Shown here in pieces: positions 54,419 through 63,995 of a stretch of DNA of 64,000 bases. The position numbers were made by a program, and so were the translations under genes. How positions within the stretch are numbered: position 1 is the first letter of the stretch; each line of letters begins with the position of its first letter. The DNA is taken from contig NC_009615.1 in NCBI RefSeq assembly GCF_000012845.1, forward strand, positions 4,032,501-4,096,500, in the 5' to 3' direction. The notes below the pieces were generated by a model. The model was not told where the DNA came from and did no database searches. It was given only the letters and a program-made list of their open reading frames with translations. Source of the DNA: Parabacteroides distasonis ATCC 8503 (lineage in GTDB: Bacteria; Bacteroidota; Bacteroidia; Bacteroidales; Tannerellaceae).

Positions 54419-55621
54419 ATGAAGATTCTAGTATTGAACTGCGGTAGTAGTTCTATCAAATATAAGTTATTCGATATGACCTCCGGTGAGGTTATGGCTC
54501 AAGGCGGTATCGAGAAAATCGGTTTGCCGGGCGCGTTCTTGAAATTGACGGACAAGGATGGCAAGAAGGTGGTTATCGAGAGAGAGATCCCCGGCCATCA
54601 AGAAGGCATCGAGTTTATCCTGAGCGTGTTGACCGACGCTACTTATGGCTGCATCAAGGACTATAAGGAGATTGATGCCGTGGGCCATCGCGTGGTACAT
54701 GGTGGCGAGGAGTTCGCTTCCAGTGTATTGATCAATCAGGATGTAATCAATAAGGTAATCGAGTGCTCTGATTTGGCTCCGCTTCATAACCCGGCTAACT
54801 TGAAGGGTGTTCGGGCGATGGAGGCTTTGATCCCGGGTATTCCTCAAGTAGCGGTGTTTGATACGGCTTTCCATCAGACCATGCCGGATTATGCGTATAT
54901 GTATGGTTTGCCTTACGAGATGTACAAGAAATATGGCGTACGTCGTTATGGCTTCCACGGAACCAGTCATCGATATGTATCCCGTCGTGCTTGCGAGATC
55001 TTAGGTGTTCCTTATGAGGATCAGAAGATTATCACGGCTCACGTAGGTAACGGTGGTTCTATCACCGCTATCAAGAATGGTAAGAGCGTGGATACTTCCA
55101 TGGGCTTGACTCCGGTTGAGGGTCTGTTGATGGGTACTCGTTGCGGCGACGTGGATGCGGGTGCTTTGTCTTTCATCATGGATAAGGAAGGCATGGATGG
55201 TGCCGGCCTTTCCGACTTGATCAATAAGAGAAGTGGTGTTGCCGGTCTTTCCGGAATCTCTTCCGATATGCGTGAGATCGAGGCTGCCGTAGCTGCCGGA
55301 AATCCGCGTGCGATCATGACCTTGAACGTATATAACTACCGCATCAAGAAATATATAGGCGCTTATGCCGCCGCTATGGGTGGTTGTGATATCTTGGTTT
55401 GGACCGGTGGTGTCGGCGAGAACCAATGGGCGACCCGTCGTGCGGTTTGTGAGAACATGGAATACATGGGCATGAAGATCGATGTAGAGAAGAACGAGGG
55501 CATGCGTGGCGAGGAGATGGTAATCAGCACTCCGGACAGTAAGGTGACTATCATCGTCGTTCCTACGGATGAGGAATTCATGATCGCTGCCGATACCTTG
55601 GAGATCTTAGATAAAAAATAA
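54419..55621 (+). CDS. ackA: Acetate kinase
   Basis: 400-residue kinase producing ATP and acetate from acetyl phosphate. N-terminal NCGSSSIKYKLF, catalytic block VFDTAFHQTMPDYAYMYGLP, GFHGTSHRYVS, HVGNGGSITAIKNGKSVDTS and GGVGENQWATR are all intact. Second gene of the pta-ackA operon and followed by a strong terminator. Confidence 0.98.
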   Translation: MKILVLNCGSSSIKYKLFDMTSGEVMAQGGIEKIGLPGAFLKLTDKDGKKVVIEREIPGHQEGIEFILSVLTDATYGCIKDYKEIDAVGHRVVHGGEEFASSVLINQDVINKVIECSDLAPLHNPANLKGVRAMEALIPGIPQVAVFDTAFHQTMPDYAYMYGLPYEMYKKYGVRRYGFHGTSHRYVSRRACEILGVPYEDQKIITAHVGNGGSITAIKNGKSVDTSMGLTPVEGLLMGTRCGDVDAGALSFIMDKEGMDGAGLSDLINKRSGVAGLSGISSDMREIEAAVAAGNPRAIMTLNVYNYRIKKYIGAYAAAMGGCDILVWTGGVGENQWATRRAVCENMEYMGMKIDVEKNEGMRGEEMVISTPDSKVTIIVVPTDEEFMIAADTLEILDKK

Positions 55622-55685
55622 CCAGTAACGTTTCATATAATTTTAGCTAATCCTCGCAGCTTACAAAACACGGGGTTAGTGTTTA

Positions 55686-55719
55686 GATCGCCCCGACACC
55701 GGTTGGGGCGATCTTTTTT
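55686..55719 (+). terminator. pta-ackA intrinsic terminator
   Basis: GATCGCCCCGAC (55686-55697) pairs with GTTGGGGCGATC (55702-55713) over 12 bp, followed by TTTTTTA. Confidence 0.92.
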
Positions 55720-55741
55720 ATGCGAATATCGGATTATTCGT

Positions 55742-55749
55742 TACTTTTG
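55742..55749 (+). promoter_or_regulatory. -7 element for pyrH
   Basis: TACTTTTG, 29 bases before ATG 55779; the terminator T run lies at about -33 distance. Confidence 0.5.
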
Positions 55750-55778
55750 CGGAATTACATATTAAATATATACAAAAC

Positions 55779-56489
55779 ATGGCTCAATACAAACGTATCT
55801 TATTAAAATTAAGCGGGGAGTCGCTGATGGGTGGTAAACAATATGGGATCGATGAGGTCCGCTTGAATGAATATGCGGCACAGATCAAGGAGATCGCCGA
55901 GATGGGCGTACAGATCGGTATCGTGATTGGTGGCGGTAATATTTTCCGTGGATTGAGTGGCGCTTCCAAAGGTTTCGATCGGGTAAAAGGAGACCAAATG
56001 GGTATGCTGGCGACGGTAATCAATAGCTTGGCGCTTAGCTCCGCATTGGTCGCTCAAGGCGTGAATGCGAAGGTTTTGACCGCTATCCGTATGGAACCGA
56101 TCGGCGAGTTCTATAATAAATGGCGTGCGATCGAGTTGCTGGAACAAGGTAACGTGGTCATCATGTCCGGCGGTACGGGTAATCCGTTCTTTACTACGGA
56201 TACCGGATCTTCCTTGAGAGGTATCGAGATCGAGGCGGATGTCATGCTGAAAGGTACCCGTGTGGACGGTATTTACACCGCTGATCCGGAGAAAGATCCT
56301 ACGGCTACCAAGTTCTCCGATATTACGTATGATGAGATCTATACCCGGGGCCTGAAGGTAATGGACTTGACCGCTACCACGATGTGTAAAGAGAACAACC
56401 TCCCGATCATCGTATTCGATATGGATACCAACGGCAACTTGAAGAAAGTGATGAGCGGAGAGAATATCGGGACACTGGTGCATAATTAG
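55779..56489 (+). CDS. pyrH: UMP kinase
   Basis: 236-residue hexameric bacterial UMP kinase. KLSGESLMG at the N-terminus, IVIGGGNIFRG, MGMLATVINSLAL, SGGTGNPFFTTDT and DGIYTADPEKDPTA identify it. Phosphorylates UMP to UDP for nucleotide and cell-wall precursor synthesis. Monocistronic from its own promoter; its stop codon is directly followed by a palindromic array. Confidence 0.97.
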   Translation: MAQYKRILLKLSGESLMGGKQYGIDEVRLNEYAAQIKEIAEMGVQIGIVIGGGNIFRGLSGASKGFDRVKGDQMGMLATVINSLALSSALVAQGVNAKVLTAIRMEPIGEFYNKWRAIELLEQGNVVIMSGGTGNPFFTTDTGSSLRGIEIEADVMLKGTRVDGIYTADPEKDPTATKFSDITYDEIYTRGLKVMDLTATTMCKENNLPIIVFDMDTNGNLKKVMSGENIGTLVHN

Positions 56490-56574
56490 TGCCATTAACC
56501 GATGACACGGCAGTGCCATGCTGGTGGTACTGTCGTGCCACAGGCATGGCAAGGTTGTGCCAGCCCTGTGGCAA
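56489..56574. repeat. Three to four palindromic units, 22 bp period
   Basis: GTGCCA left arms start at 56513, 56535 and 56557, and right arms TGGTAC, TGGCAA, TGGCAA start at 56525, 56547 and 56569, so the period is exactly 22 bp. A fourth, degenerate GTGCCA lies at 56489, 24 bp earlier. The array fills the gap between pyrH and the hybrid sensor gene. Confidence 0.8.
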
Positions 56575-56599
56575 ATACGTTAGACCTTTATTCTTGTAT

Positions 56600-59263
56600 A
56601 TGAAGCATCCCTTTTTACTAGTATGGTTAACCTTGATCGTCTTGTGTGGCTGCACAAGCTCGGGGAAACAGAAGAAGCACGTTATCGGCCTCTCCCAATG
56701 TATGCTGGACGATGCTTGGCGGCAAGCCATGATTAACGATATGCGTATCGAAGCCTCCAACTATGATGACGTGGAAATTATTATAAAGGACGCGCAAAAC
56801 AATAACGAGACACAAATACAACAAATACGAGACTTGATCCGCCAAAAGGTGGATGTCTTGATCATCTCCCCTTACCAATCCGAGCCGATCACGGCAGTTG
56901 CCGAGGAAGCGTACCGTGCCGGAATCCCGACGATCATTACAGATCGCAAGGTAAATACCGATCAATACACCTCTTTTGTCGGGGCGAACAATTATGAGAT
57001 CGGACTAGCGGCAGGCAATTACGCCGCCAATTATCTTCCCCCGAACGCTATTATCTTAGAGATATGGGGACTCACGCAAACCTCCCCGGCGCAAGAGCGA
57101 CATAAAGGTTTTGTCGATGCCTTGCGAGAAAGGGAGGATCTTTCTTTCCGTAAGATAGAAGGACAATGGCTGGTCGATACCGCCCGGATGGAGCTTCGGA
57201 AGTTAGAGCATCCCGAGCAGATAGATTTCGTTTACGCCCATAACGACATGATGGCCATAGCCGCCCGGGAATACTTTATGGCATGGGATTCCATCCGAGG
57301 ACGGGAGTTGCGGATTATCGGCGTTGATGCCGTGGCGGGTGCCGGTCTGGAAGCCGTGGAAGATGGACGGATCAATGCCTCTTTCCTCTATCCGACAGGA
57401 GGGGAGCAAGTGATTCGCACGGCTATGCGTATCATTCAAGGGGAGCCGGTGGATAAGTTTATCCCTCTTCGTACGGCTCCGGTAGATCATCAGTCTGCCC
57501 GCACCTTATTGTTGCAAGCGGACCAACTCCAGAAATATAGGCAACGTATCGAGGCGCAGCGTTCCCGCATCGACGGTTTGTCCGACCGGTTTTATTTCCT
57601 GCGAAACTCTTTAGGGGTGATCTCCTTATTGATGATCGGTTTTATCGCCCTTTCCATTTACGCCTTTTACATAAACCGGAAGATGAGGCAGGCGAATCGT
57701 AAGCTAATCTCCTTGAACGCGGAGATGAAAGAGGTGACGGCGCAGAAACTCCAATTCTTTACGAATGTCTCTCACGAAGTACGTACGCCCTTGACCTTGA
57801 TTCTCGCTCCTTTGGATCGCCTGATAATCTCCTTGCGGGAATCTCCTTACGCCTCGGATCTCGGGTTGATCCAGAAGAACGCCAACCGTTTGTTGCGTGT
57901 GATCAATCAGATCTTGGACTTCCGGAAGGTGGAAGGCAAGCAAGAGAAACTAGCGGTACGGGAAATCGATTTGGTCCCTTTCGTTGGCGAGATCAAATCT
58001 TATTTTGACAGTATGGCCTCGGTACGTGCGATCGCCTATACGTTCACTTCTTCGATAAAACAATGTACGCTATGGATCGATCCGGACCTGTTGGAGAAGG
58101 TATTTGTCAATCTTCTCTCGAACGCCTTTAAGTTTACGCCGGAGGGAGGTAGCGTGCGGATAGAGCTGACAGAAGAGGAGGATCGGGTTTTTATACAGGT
58201 TATCGATACGGGAAGTGGTATCCAACCCGGTAACCTTCCGCATTTGTTTGACCGTTTCTATACGGAGGATCGGTCGATGGGAACTGGGATCGGATTACAT
58301 TTGGTAAAGGAATATATACATATGCACGGAGGGGAGATCCGTGTGGAGAGCGAGCCGGGACAAAGGACTACCTTTACGGTTTGTCTGCGGAAAGGAAAGG
58401 CGCATTTCGAGGATAGCGACCTGATGGAAACGTCCGTATCCCATCAAGCCTACGAAGCCTCCCGGTTGGACGATTCGGAAACCCATAAGATGCTTTCCAA
58501 AACCTATCCTTATACGATACTTATCACCGAGGATGACGATGAGGTTCGCTGCTTTTTGGAACGTGAGCTTAGCCCTCATTTCAAGACCCGGACGGCCGCG
58601 AACGGGAAAGATGCCTTGCGGGTATTGGAAGAGGAGGAGATATCATTGGTAGTAAGCGATGTGATGATGCCGGAGATGAATGGTTTCGAACTTTGCCGGA
58701 TGATCAAGTCGCAACTTCCCTTTAGCCATATCCCGGTGATCTTATTGACCGCCTTGACCGATGAGCGCCAACGGATTTTCGGGATTACCGGCGGAGCGGA
58801 CGATTATATACAGAAGCCTTTCCATACGGATTACGTGAAGATCAAGATTATCCACCTATTGCAAGAGCGCCAGAAGTTACGGGAACGTTTGTTGGAGAAG
58901 TTGCGGGATAATAAGCTCCTTCTGTCCGAGCCGGAGAAGGTGGAGAGCATCGATGACGCCTTTCTGCGTAAGTTCGCGGAACAGATCGAGGCCGTTTACG
59001 CGGACCCCGAATATAATGTGGAGAAACTAAGCGAGACCTTGGGATTATCCCGGGGGCACCTTCACCGGAAGATCAAGGAGCTTACCGGAACCGCACCCGT
59101 CGAGTTCTTGCGTACCTATCGCTTGAATAAGGCGACCCAGTTGTTGAGGCAGAACGCGTACACGGTGAGCGAGGTCGCTTACCGAACCGGTTTCTCCTCA
59201 CCCGCTTACTTCTCCAAATGCTTCAAGGCGGTCTACGGGGTTACGCCTACCGAGTATCAATAA
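56600..59263 (+). CDS. Hybrid two-component system sensor/regulator with sugar-binding periplasmic domain
   Basis: 887 residues from ATG 56600 (gives lipobox-like CGC and signal segment; the longer frame reads through the palindromic array). Order: signal/anchor, periplasmic-binding domain of the LacI/RbsB type (~25-310: HVIGLSQCMLDDAWRQAMIN, IISPYQSEP, VGANNYEIGLAAGNYAANYL), transmembrane helix (~335-358), HisKA with His in FFTNVSHEVRTPLTLIL, HATPase (LLSNAFKFTPEGG), receiver (Asp in SLVVSDVMMPEMNG) and AraC-type DNA-binding domain at the end. Resembles fructose-sensing BT1754 of B. thetaiotaomicron, which controls a fructan locus; the GH32-fructokinase neighbours support fructose as the signal. 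Confidence 0.92.
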   Translation: MKHPFLLVWLTLIVLCGCTSSGKQKKHVIGLSQCMLDDAWRQAMINDMRIEASNYDDVEIIIKDAQNNNETQIQQIRDLIRQKVDVLIISPYQSEPITAVAEEAYRAGIPTIITDRKVNTDQYTSFVGANNYEIGLAAGNYAANYLPPNAIILEIWGLTQTSPAQERHKGFVDALREREDLSFRKIEGQWLVDTARMELRKLEHPEQIDFVYAHNDMMAIAAREYFMAWDSIRGRELRIIGVDAVAGAGLEAVEDGRINASFLYPTGGEQVIRTAMRIIQGEPVDKFIPLRTAPVDHQSARTLLLQADQLQKYRQRIEAQRSRIDGLSDRFYFLRNSLGVISLLMIGFIALSIYAFYINRKMRQANRKLISLNAEMKEVTAQKLQFFTNVSHEVRTPLTLILAPLDRLIISLRESPYASDLGLIQKNANRLLRVINQILDFRKVEGKQEKLAVREIDLVPFVGEIKSYFDSMASVRAIAYTFTSSIKQCTLWIDPDLLEKVFVNLLSNAFKFTPEGGSVRIELTEEEDRVFIQVIDTGSGIQPGNLPHLFDRFYTEDRSMGTGIGLHLVKEYIHMHGGEIRVESEPGQRTTFTVCLRKGKAHFEDSDLMETSVSHQAYEASRLDDSETHKMLSKTYPYTILITEDDDEVRCFLERELSPHFKTRTAANGKDALRVLEEEEISLVVSDVMMPEMNGFELCRMIKSQLPFSHIPVILLTALTDERQRIFGITGGADDYIQKPFHTDYVKIKIIHLLQERQKLRERLLEKLRDNKLLLSEPEKVESIDDAFLRKFAEQIEAVYADPEYNVEKLSETLGLSRGHLHRKIKELTGTAPVEFLRTYRLNKATQLLRQNAYTVSEVAYRTGFSSPAYFSKCFKAVYGVTPTEYQ

Positions 59264-59290
59264 CATTTGTACGATCTTTATCACAAATGT
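59263..59290. terminator. Hairpin after the hybrid sensor gene
   Basis: ACATTTGT (59263-59270) and ACAAATGT (59283-59290) form an 8-bp stem directly at the stop codon; weak terminator, no T run. Confidence 0.45.
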
Positions 59291-59343
59291 CATATCTCCT
59301 CACCTTTAAGGGATAAGTGTTTTTCTATCCGGAAGAATCCTAT

Positions 59344-59351
59344 TAATTTTG
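59344..59351 (+). promoter_or_regulatory. -7 element of the fructan operon
   Basis: TAATTTTG with a TTTTT at about 19 bp upstream (59320-59324), 40 bases before ATG 59392. Confidence 0.5.
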
Positions 59352-59391
59352 GCGGAGAATCAAACAATATTATCCTTTAATCCGTTCGTTT

Positions 59392-61200
59392 ATGAAACAA
59401 CAAACAAAGAGACTTCTGAAGAGTTTATGTATGGCTGTCGGTATCATTTTATTGAGCGCGGTCGATCCGTTGGCCGGATATGCGGCAGAACGTACTATAG
59501 ATATAAAGCATCTGGGCGAAGGGCAAAGCATTGTCCGTGTGGATGCGCGAGCCAAATATTTGTTGCTTCCGGTCGAGGAGTCCTCGCCGGAATCCAAGTT
59601 GTATATGATTGTCGATAATGACGTGGTACGGACTTTCAATGTTCGTTTGGCGGTGAATAAGGTGGATTATTTCGTTCCGGTAGATCTCTCGGGGTATGCG
59701 GATAAGCATATCTCCTTCAACTTCCAGCTTGCCCCGGAATCGGCTCTTTGCTGGAAAGAGATGAAGCTATCCGATCAGTTTGATTCGTCTAACCGGGAGA
59801 AATTCCGTCCGGCCTATCATTTCTCGCCGGCTTGGGGATGGATGAATGATCCGAACGGCATGGTGTACAAGGATGGTGAGTATCATTTGTTCTATCAATA
59901 CAATCCGTATGGCTCGATGTGGGGGAATATGCACTGGGGGCATGCGATCAGCAAGGACTTGATTCATTGGGAGCATCAACCGGTGGCGATCGCCCCGGAT
60001 GCCTTGGGTACGATCTTCAGCGGTAGCTGTGTGGTGGATAAGGATAATACCGCGGGGTTTGGCGCTGGCGCTATCGTGGCTTTCTATACCTCGGCCAGCG
60101 ACCGGCAAGTGCAGAGTATGGCCTATAGCTTGGACAACGGCCGAACGTTCAAGAAATATGACCGGAATCCGATCCTTACTTCTACGCAACGTGATTTCCG
60201 TGACCCGAAAGTCTTCTGGCATAAGGAATCCAATAAATGGATCATGGTACTCGCCGTAGGGCAGGAGATGCAACTCTATTCTTCTCCCAATTTGAAGGAC
60301 TGGACGTATGAGAGCAGTTTCGGGGAAGGACAAGGAGCGCATGCGGGCGTTTGGGAATGCCCGGACTTGATCGAGCTTCCGGTGAAGGGCACGGAATTGA
60401 AGAAGTGGGTCTTGATCTGTAATATCAACCCCGGTGGTCCGTTTGGCGGCTCCGCTACCCAATATTTCGTAGGTGCGTTCGATGGGAAACAGTTCGTGAA
60501 TGAATCCCCGGCCTTGACCAAATGGATGGATTACGGCAAGGATCATTACGCTACGGTAACTTGGAGTAACGCCCCGGAGGACCGGAAGATCGCCTTGGCT
60601 TGGATGAGCAATTGGGAATACGCGAATAACGTGCCGACCTTGCAATACCGGAGTGCGAATTCGGTTCCTCGCGACTTGGTTCTTTATACGAAAAACGGGC
60701 AGACGTACTTGAGCAGCACCCCGTCTCCCGAGGTGTTGAAGTTGAGAGGGAAAGCCCAGAAGAAAGGTTCCTTCAAGGTGGACCGCTCCCATGAGGTCAA
60801 TCCGGTACTTCCCGATCCGACGGGAACCTATGAGATCGAGATCAAGTTTAAGAACAACGGGGCCGATATCATGAGCTTCCAGCTGTTTAACTCGAAAGGC
60901 GAGGAGGTGGAGATGCGTTATAATCTTCTGGATAATACGTTCACGATGGATCGCCGTAACAGCGGGATCACGGATTTCAGCAAGACATTCGCCACGGCTA
61001 CCTCGGCCCCGATCTCCGCCGCTAAGGAATATACCTTGCGTTTGCTGGTAGATAAATCCAGCATAGAGGCTTTCGACGGGAATGGGGAGTTTGTCATGAC
61101 CAACCTAGTCTTCCCGGAAGAACCGTATAATCGCATTAGCTTTCATGCCAAGGGAGGAGCGTTCACGGTTACGTCATTAACCATTTATCCCTTCAAATAA
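59392..61200 (+). CDS. Glycoside hydrolase family 32 fructanase/invertase
   Basis: 602-residue secreted enzyme (signal peptide 1-32, VDPLAGYAA). A DUF4980-like beta domain (residues ~35-128) precedes the GH32 five-bladed propeller. Catalytic residues are visible: nucleophile Asp153 in WMNDPNG, transition-state stabiliser Asp271 in FRDPKVFW and acid/base Glu322 in WECPDLIEL. A C-terminal beta-sandwich (~465-602) follows. Likely a levanase, inulinase or sucrose hydrolase releasing fructose. First gene of an operon with fructokinase and an MFS transporter, downstream of the fructose-type sensor. Confidence 0.93.
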   Translation: MKQQTKRLLKSLCMAVGIILLSAVDPLAGYAAERTIDIKHLGEGQSIVRVDARAKYLLLPVEESSPESKLYMIVDNDVVRTFNVRLAVNKVDYFVPVDLSGYADKHISFNFQLAPESALCWKEMKLSDQFDSSNREKFRPAYHFSPAWGWMNDPNGMVYKDGEYHLFYQYNPYGSMWGNMHWGHAISKDLIHWEHQPVAIAPDALGTIFSGSCVVDKDNTAGFGAGAIVAFYTSASDRQVQSMAYSLDNGRTFKKYDRNPILTSTQRDFRDPKVFWHKESNKWIMVLAVGQEMQLYSSPNLKDWTYESSFGEGQGAHAGVWECPDLIELPVKGTELKKWVLICNINPGGPFGGSATQYFVGAFDGKQFVNESPALTKWMDYGKDHYATVTWSNAPEDRKIALAWMSNWEYANNVPTLQYRSANSVPRDLVLYTKNGQTYLSSTPSPEVLKLRGKAQKKGSFKVDRSHEVNPVLPDPTGTYEIEIKFKNNGADIMSFQLFNSKGEEVEMRYNLLDNTFTMDRRNSGITDFSKTFATATSAPISAAKEYTLRLLVDKSSIEAFDGNGEFVMTNLVFPEEPYNRISFHAKGGAFTVTSLTIYPFK

Positions 61201-61218
61201 TTAAAAACAAAATATATC

Positions 61219-62091
61219 ATGGAAAAGAGTAAACCTGTAGTAGTAGGCATTGGTGAATTATTGTGGGATGTCTTCCCGGACGTGAAGAAAGCCGGTGGAG
61301 CGCCGATCAATTTTGTGTATCACGCTACCCAATTAGGAGCGGAAGGTTATGCGATCAGTGCCGTGGGCAACGACGTGTTCGGAACCGAGATTATTCAGGA
61401 ATTGGATAAGAACGGTATCGATAGTAATTATATCAGTACGGTGGAATATCCGACCGGAAGCGTGATGGTAGAGCTAAAGAACGGCATCCCTTCCTATACG
61501 ATCATCGAAGGTGTGGCATGGGATCATATCCCGCTTACCCAAGCGTCTATCGACCTGATGAAACGTGCGGACGCCGTATGCTTCGGAACATTGGCGCAAC
61601 GTGCTGCGGAATCTCGTGAGACGCTTCGTACCTTACTTTCTTATATGCCTAGTCATGCCTTGCGCTTCTTCGATATCAATATCCGCCAGCATTTCTACTC
61701 GAAGGAATTGATCGAATCGTTGCTCGAATTGGCGAACGTATTCAAGATCAATGATGAGGAATTGGAAATGCTTCGCCCGATGTTTGGTCTGGAAGGCACG
61801 ATAGAGGATATGTGTCGCTGGTTCATGAAGAAATATGGTTTGCGCTATTTGGTACTTACGGCCGGGGCGGAGTATAGTACGATCTTTTCCGAGGAGGAGG
61901 TCTCTACGATTCCTACCCCGAAGGTACAGGTGGTAGATACGGTAGGCGCCGGCGATTCTTTCTCCGGGGCGTTTATTTCATCGATCTTAACCGGAAAACC
62001 TTTACGTGAGGCACATGAGAAAGCGGTAAAAGTAGCCGCTTATGTTTGTACGCAGAGTGGCGCATGGCCTGCTTACCCTAAAGATTTATAA
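61219..62091 (+). CDS. Fructokinase (PfkB family)
   Basis: 290-residue kinase that phosphorylates fructose. N-terminal GELLWDVFPDVKKAGGAPINFVYHA is the fructokinase form of the PfkB motif; VDTVGAGDSFSGAFIS carries the catalytic Asp and anion hole. Starts 18 bp after the GH32 stop and 3 bp before the MFS gene. Fructose 6-phosphate product feeds glycolysis. Confidence 0.93.
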   Translation: MEKSKPVVVGIGELLWDVFPDVKKAGGAPINFVYHATQLGAEGYAISAVGNDVFGTEIIQELDKNGIDSNYISTVEYPTGSVMVELKNGIPSYTIIEGVAWDHIPLTQASIDLMKRADAVCFGTLAQRAAESRETLRTLLSYMPSHALRFFDINIRQHFYSKELIESLLELANVFKINDEELEMLRPMFGLEGTIEDMCRWFMKKYGLRYLVLTAGAEYSTIFSEEEVSTIPTPKVQVVDTVGAGDSFSGAFISSILTGKPLREAHEKAVKVAAYVCTQSGAWPAYPKDL

Positions 62092-62094
62092 GCC

Positions 62095-63261
62095 ATGAGC
62101 GAGAAGACTTCATCCTTGAAATTGATTCCCGTGATGTTGGCGTTCTTCGCCATGGGATTCGTGGACTTAGTGGGAATCGCCTCTAATTACCTGAAAGCGG
62201 ATTTAGGCTTGAGTGATTCGGAGGCGAATATCTTCCCGTCGCTCGTGTTCTTCTGGTTCTTGATCTTCTCCGTCCCGACGGGGATGTTGATGAACCGTAT
62301 CGGGCGGAAGAAGACCGTGTTATTGAGCTTGATCGTAACGTTTCTTTCGCTAATGATCCCGATCTTCGACGACGCATATATGGTCATGTTGATATCCTTC
62401 TCCCTGTTGGGTATCGGCAACGCTTTGATGCAGACTTCCTTGAACCCGTTATTATCGAATATCGTAAGCGGGGATAAACTAGCTAGTTCTTTGACATTCG
62501 GTCAGTTCGTGAAGGCGATCGCCTCCTTCTTGGCGCCTTATATCGCTATGTGGGGAGCTACCCAAGCGATACCGTCGATGGGACTCGGTTGGCGTGTCTT
62601 GTTTCCGGTCTATATGGTGATCGCCGTGATCGCTATCCTGCTATTGGGAGCTACCACTATCCATGAGACCAAAGAGGAGGGGCGGCCCTCCACCTTTGGC
62701 GAATGTCTGGCTTTGCTGGGCAAGCCTTTTATCCTGCTTTGCTTTATCGGTATCATGTGCCATGTGGGGATCGATGTAGGGACGAATACGACCGCCCCGA
62801 AGATCTTGATGGAACGTCTAGGCATGACATTGGCCGACGCAGGCTTCGCCACGAGCCTGTATTTCATCTTCCGTACGGCGGGATGCTTCTCCGGGGCTTT
62901 TATCTTGCGAAAAGTCTCTCCGAAAGGATTCTTTGCCTTTAGTGTTTTCTTGATGTTATTGGCGATGATCGGTTTGCTGCTATTTCATTCGAAAGAGATC
63001 ATCTATGCTTGTATCGCCTTGATCGGCTTTGGAAACTCGAACGTCTTCTCCATTATTTTTGCCCAAGCCCTGCTTTCTATGCCGAATAAGCAGAATGAGG
63101 TGTCCGGTTTGATGATTATGGGACTGTTTGGCGGCACGATCTTCCCGATCTTTATGGGCGTGGCATCCGATATGTTGGCTTCTCAAGTAGGAGCGGTGCT
63201 GGTGTTGTGCGTGGGTGTAGCCTACTTACTATTCTTTACGTCTAAGTTAAGTAAACAGTGA
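62095..63261 (+). CDS. MFS sugar transporter (FucP-like)
   Basis: 388-residue inner-membrane transporter with 12 hydrophobic segments. [21 protein letters not shown] and [15 protein letters not shown] match the FucP/GlcP branch of the major facilitator superfamily. It presumably brings in fructose released by the GH32 enzyme, to be phosphorylated by the fructokinase 3 bp upstream. Last gene of the operon. Confidence 0.9.
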   Translation: MSEKTSSLKLIPVMLAFFAMGFVDLVGIASNYLKADLGLSDSEANIFPSLVFFWFLIFSVPTGMLMNRIGRKKTVLLSLIVTFLSLMIPIFDDAYMVMLISFSLLGIGNALMQTSLNPLLSNIVSGDKLASSLTFGQFVKAIASFLAPYIAMWGATQAIPSMGLGWRVLFPVYMVIAVIAILLLGATTIHETKEEGRPSTFGECLALLGKPFILLCFIGIMCHVGIDVGTNTTAPKILMERLGMTLADAGFATSLYFIFRTAGCFSGAFILRKVSPKGFFAFSVFLMLLAMIGLLLFHSKEIIYACIALIGFGNSNVFSIIFAQALLSMPNKQNEVSGLMIMGLFGGTIFPIFMGVASDMLASQVGAVLVLCVGVAYLLFFTSKLSKQ

Positions 63262-63321
63262 AGGTGATAAGCTTTTATACGGTACTATAAATCTTTTGTT
63301 AGGGAGTATTTTAATTATATG

Positions 63322-63352
63322 TTTGCGAAGTTGGAAATCTTTATTACTTTTG
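63322..63352 (+). promoter_or_regulatory. frr promoter
   Basis: TTTG at 63322-63325, 19 bp spacer, TACTTTTG at 63345-63352; full consensus, RNA start near 63359. Confidence 0.78.
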
Positions 63353-63388
63353 TTAATTAAAAGATTCGCAAACAAAAAACGTATATTT

Positions 63389-63952
63389 ATGATAGATACG
63401 AAACAATTGATCAAAGCAGGGGAAGAGAAGATGACGTTCGCCATTGAGTATCTGGACGAGCAATTGTCTCACATTCGGGCTGGTAAGGCTAATCCGAAAA
63501 TCCTCGATTGTGTGAAGGTAATGTATTATGGGGCGCCTGTTCCTCTTACTAACGTGGCTACGGTGACGGTTCCAGACGCACGGACTATCATGATCACTCC
63601 GTGGGAGAAGAAGATCATCCGCGATATTGAGAAAGGTATTCTGGATTCTGAGTTAGGTATCACGCCGGAGAATAACGGTGAGGTGATCCGCTTAGGTATT
63701 CCTCCGTTGACTGAGGAGCGTCGCCGTCAATTGGTGAAACAATGTAAGCAGGAGGCGGAGAATGCGAAGATCAGCGTTCGTAACGCTCGTCGTGACGCTA
63801 TTGAGGCTTTGAAGAAAAGCATCAAGTCTGATGGGGTTCCCGAGGACGTAGAGAAAGACGCCGAGGCAGAGGTTCAGAAAATCCATGATAAGTTTATCAA
63901 AAAGATCGATGAGCTTTACGCCGCTAAAGAAAAAGAAGTAATGACCGTTTAA
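63389..63952 (+). CDS. frr: Ribosome recycling factor
   Basis: 187-residue factor that splits post-termination ribosomes with EF-G. ATG 63389 is chosen because it follows the promoter and gives the standard length; the longer open frame covers the promoter. Signature [21 protein letters not shown] at the N-terminal three-helix part, [17 protein letters not shown] at the C-terminus. Usually next to pyrH in other bacteria; here the fructan cluster lies between pyrH and frr. Confidence 0.97.
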   Translation: MIDTKQLIKAGEEKMTFAIEYLDEQLSHIRAGKANPKILDCVKVMYYGAPVPLTNVATVTVPDARTIMITPWEKKIIRDIEKGILDSELGITPENNGEVIRLGIPPLTEERRRQLVKQCKQEAENAKISVRNARRDAIEALKKSIKSDGVPEDVEKDAEAEVQKIHDKFIKKIDELYAAKEKEVMTV

Positions 63953-63956
63953 ATAA

Positions 63957-63995
63957 TTGAAAGTTGAAACTTGAGAATTGAGAATTAAGGAACCC
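63957..63995. repeat. AT-rich dispersed repeat, copy 3
   Basis: TTGAAAGTTGAAACTTGAGAATTGAGAATT after frr; same family as 43,326-43,375 and 52,431-52,461. The window ends just after it. Confidence 0.55.
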
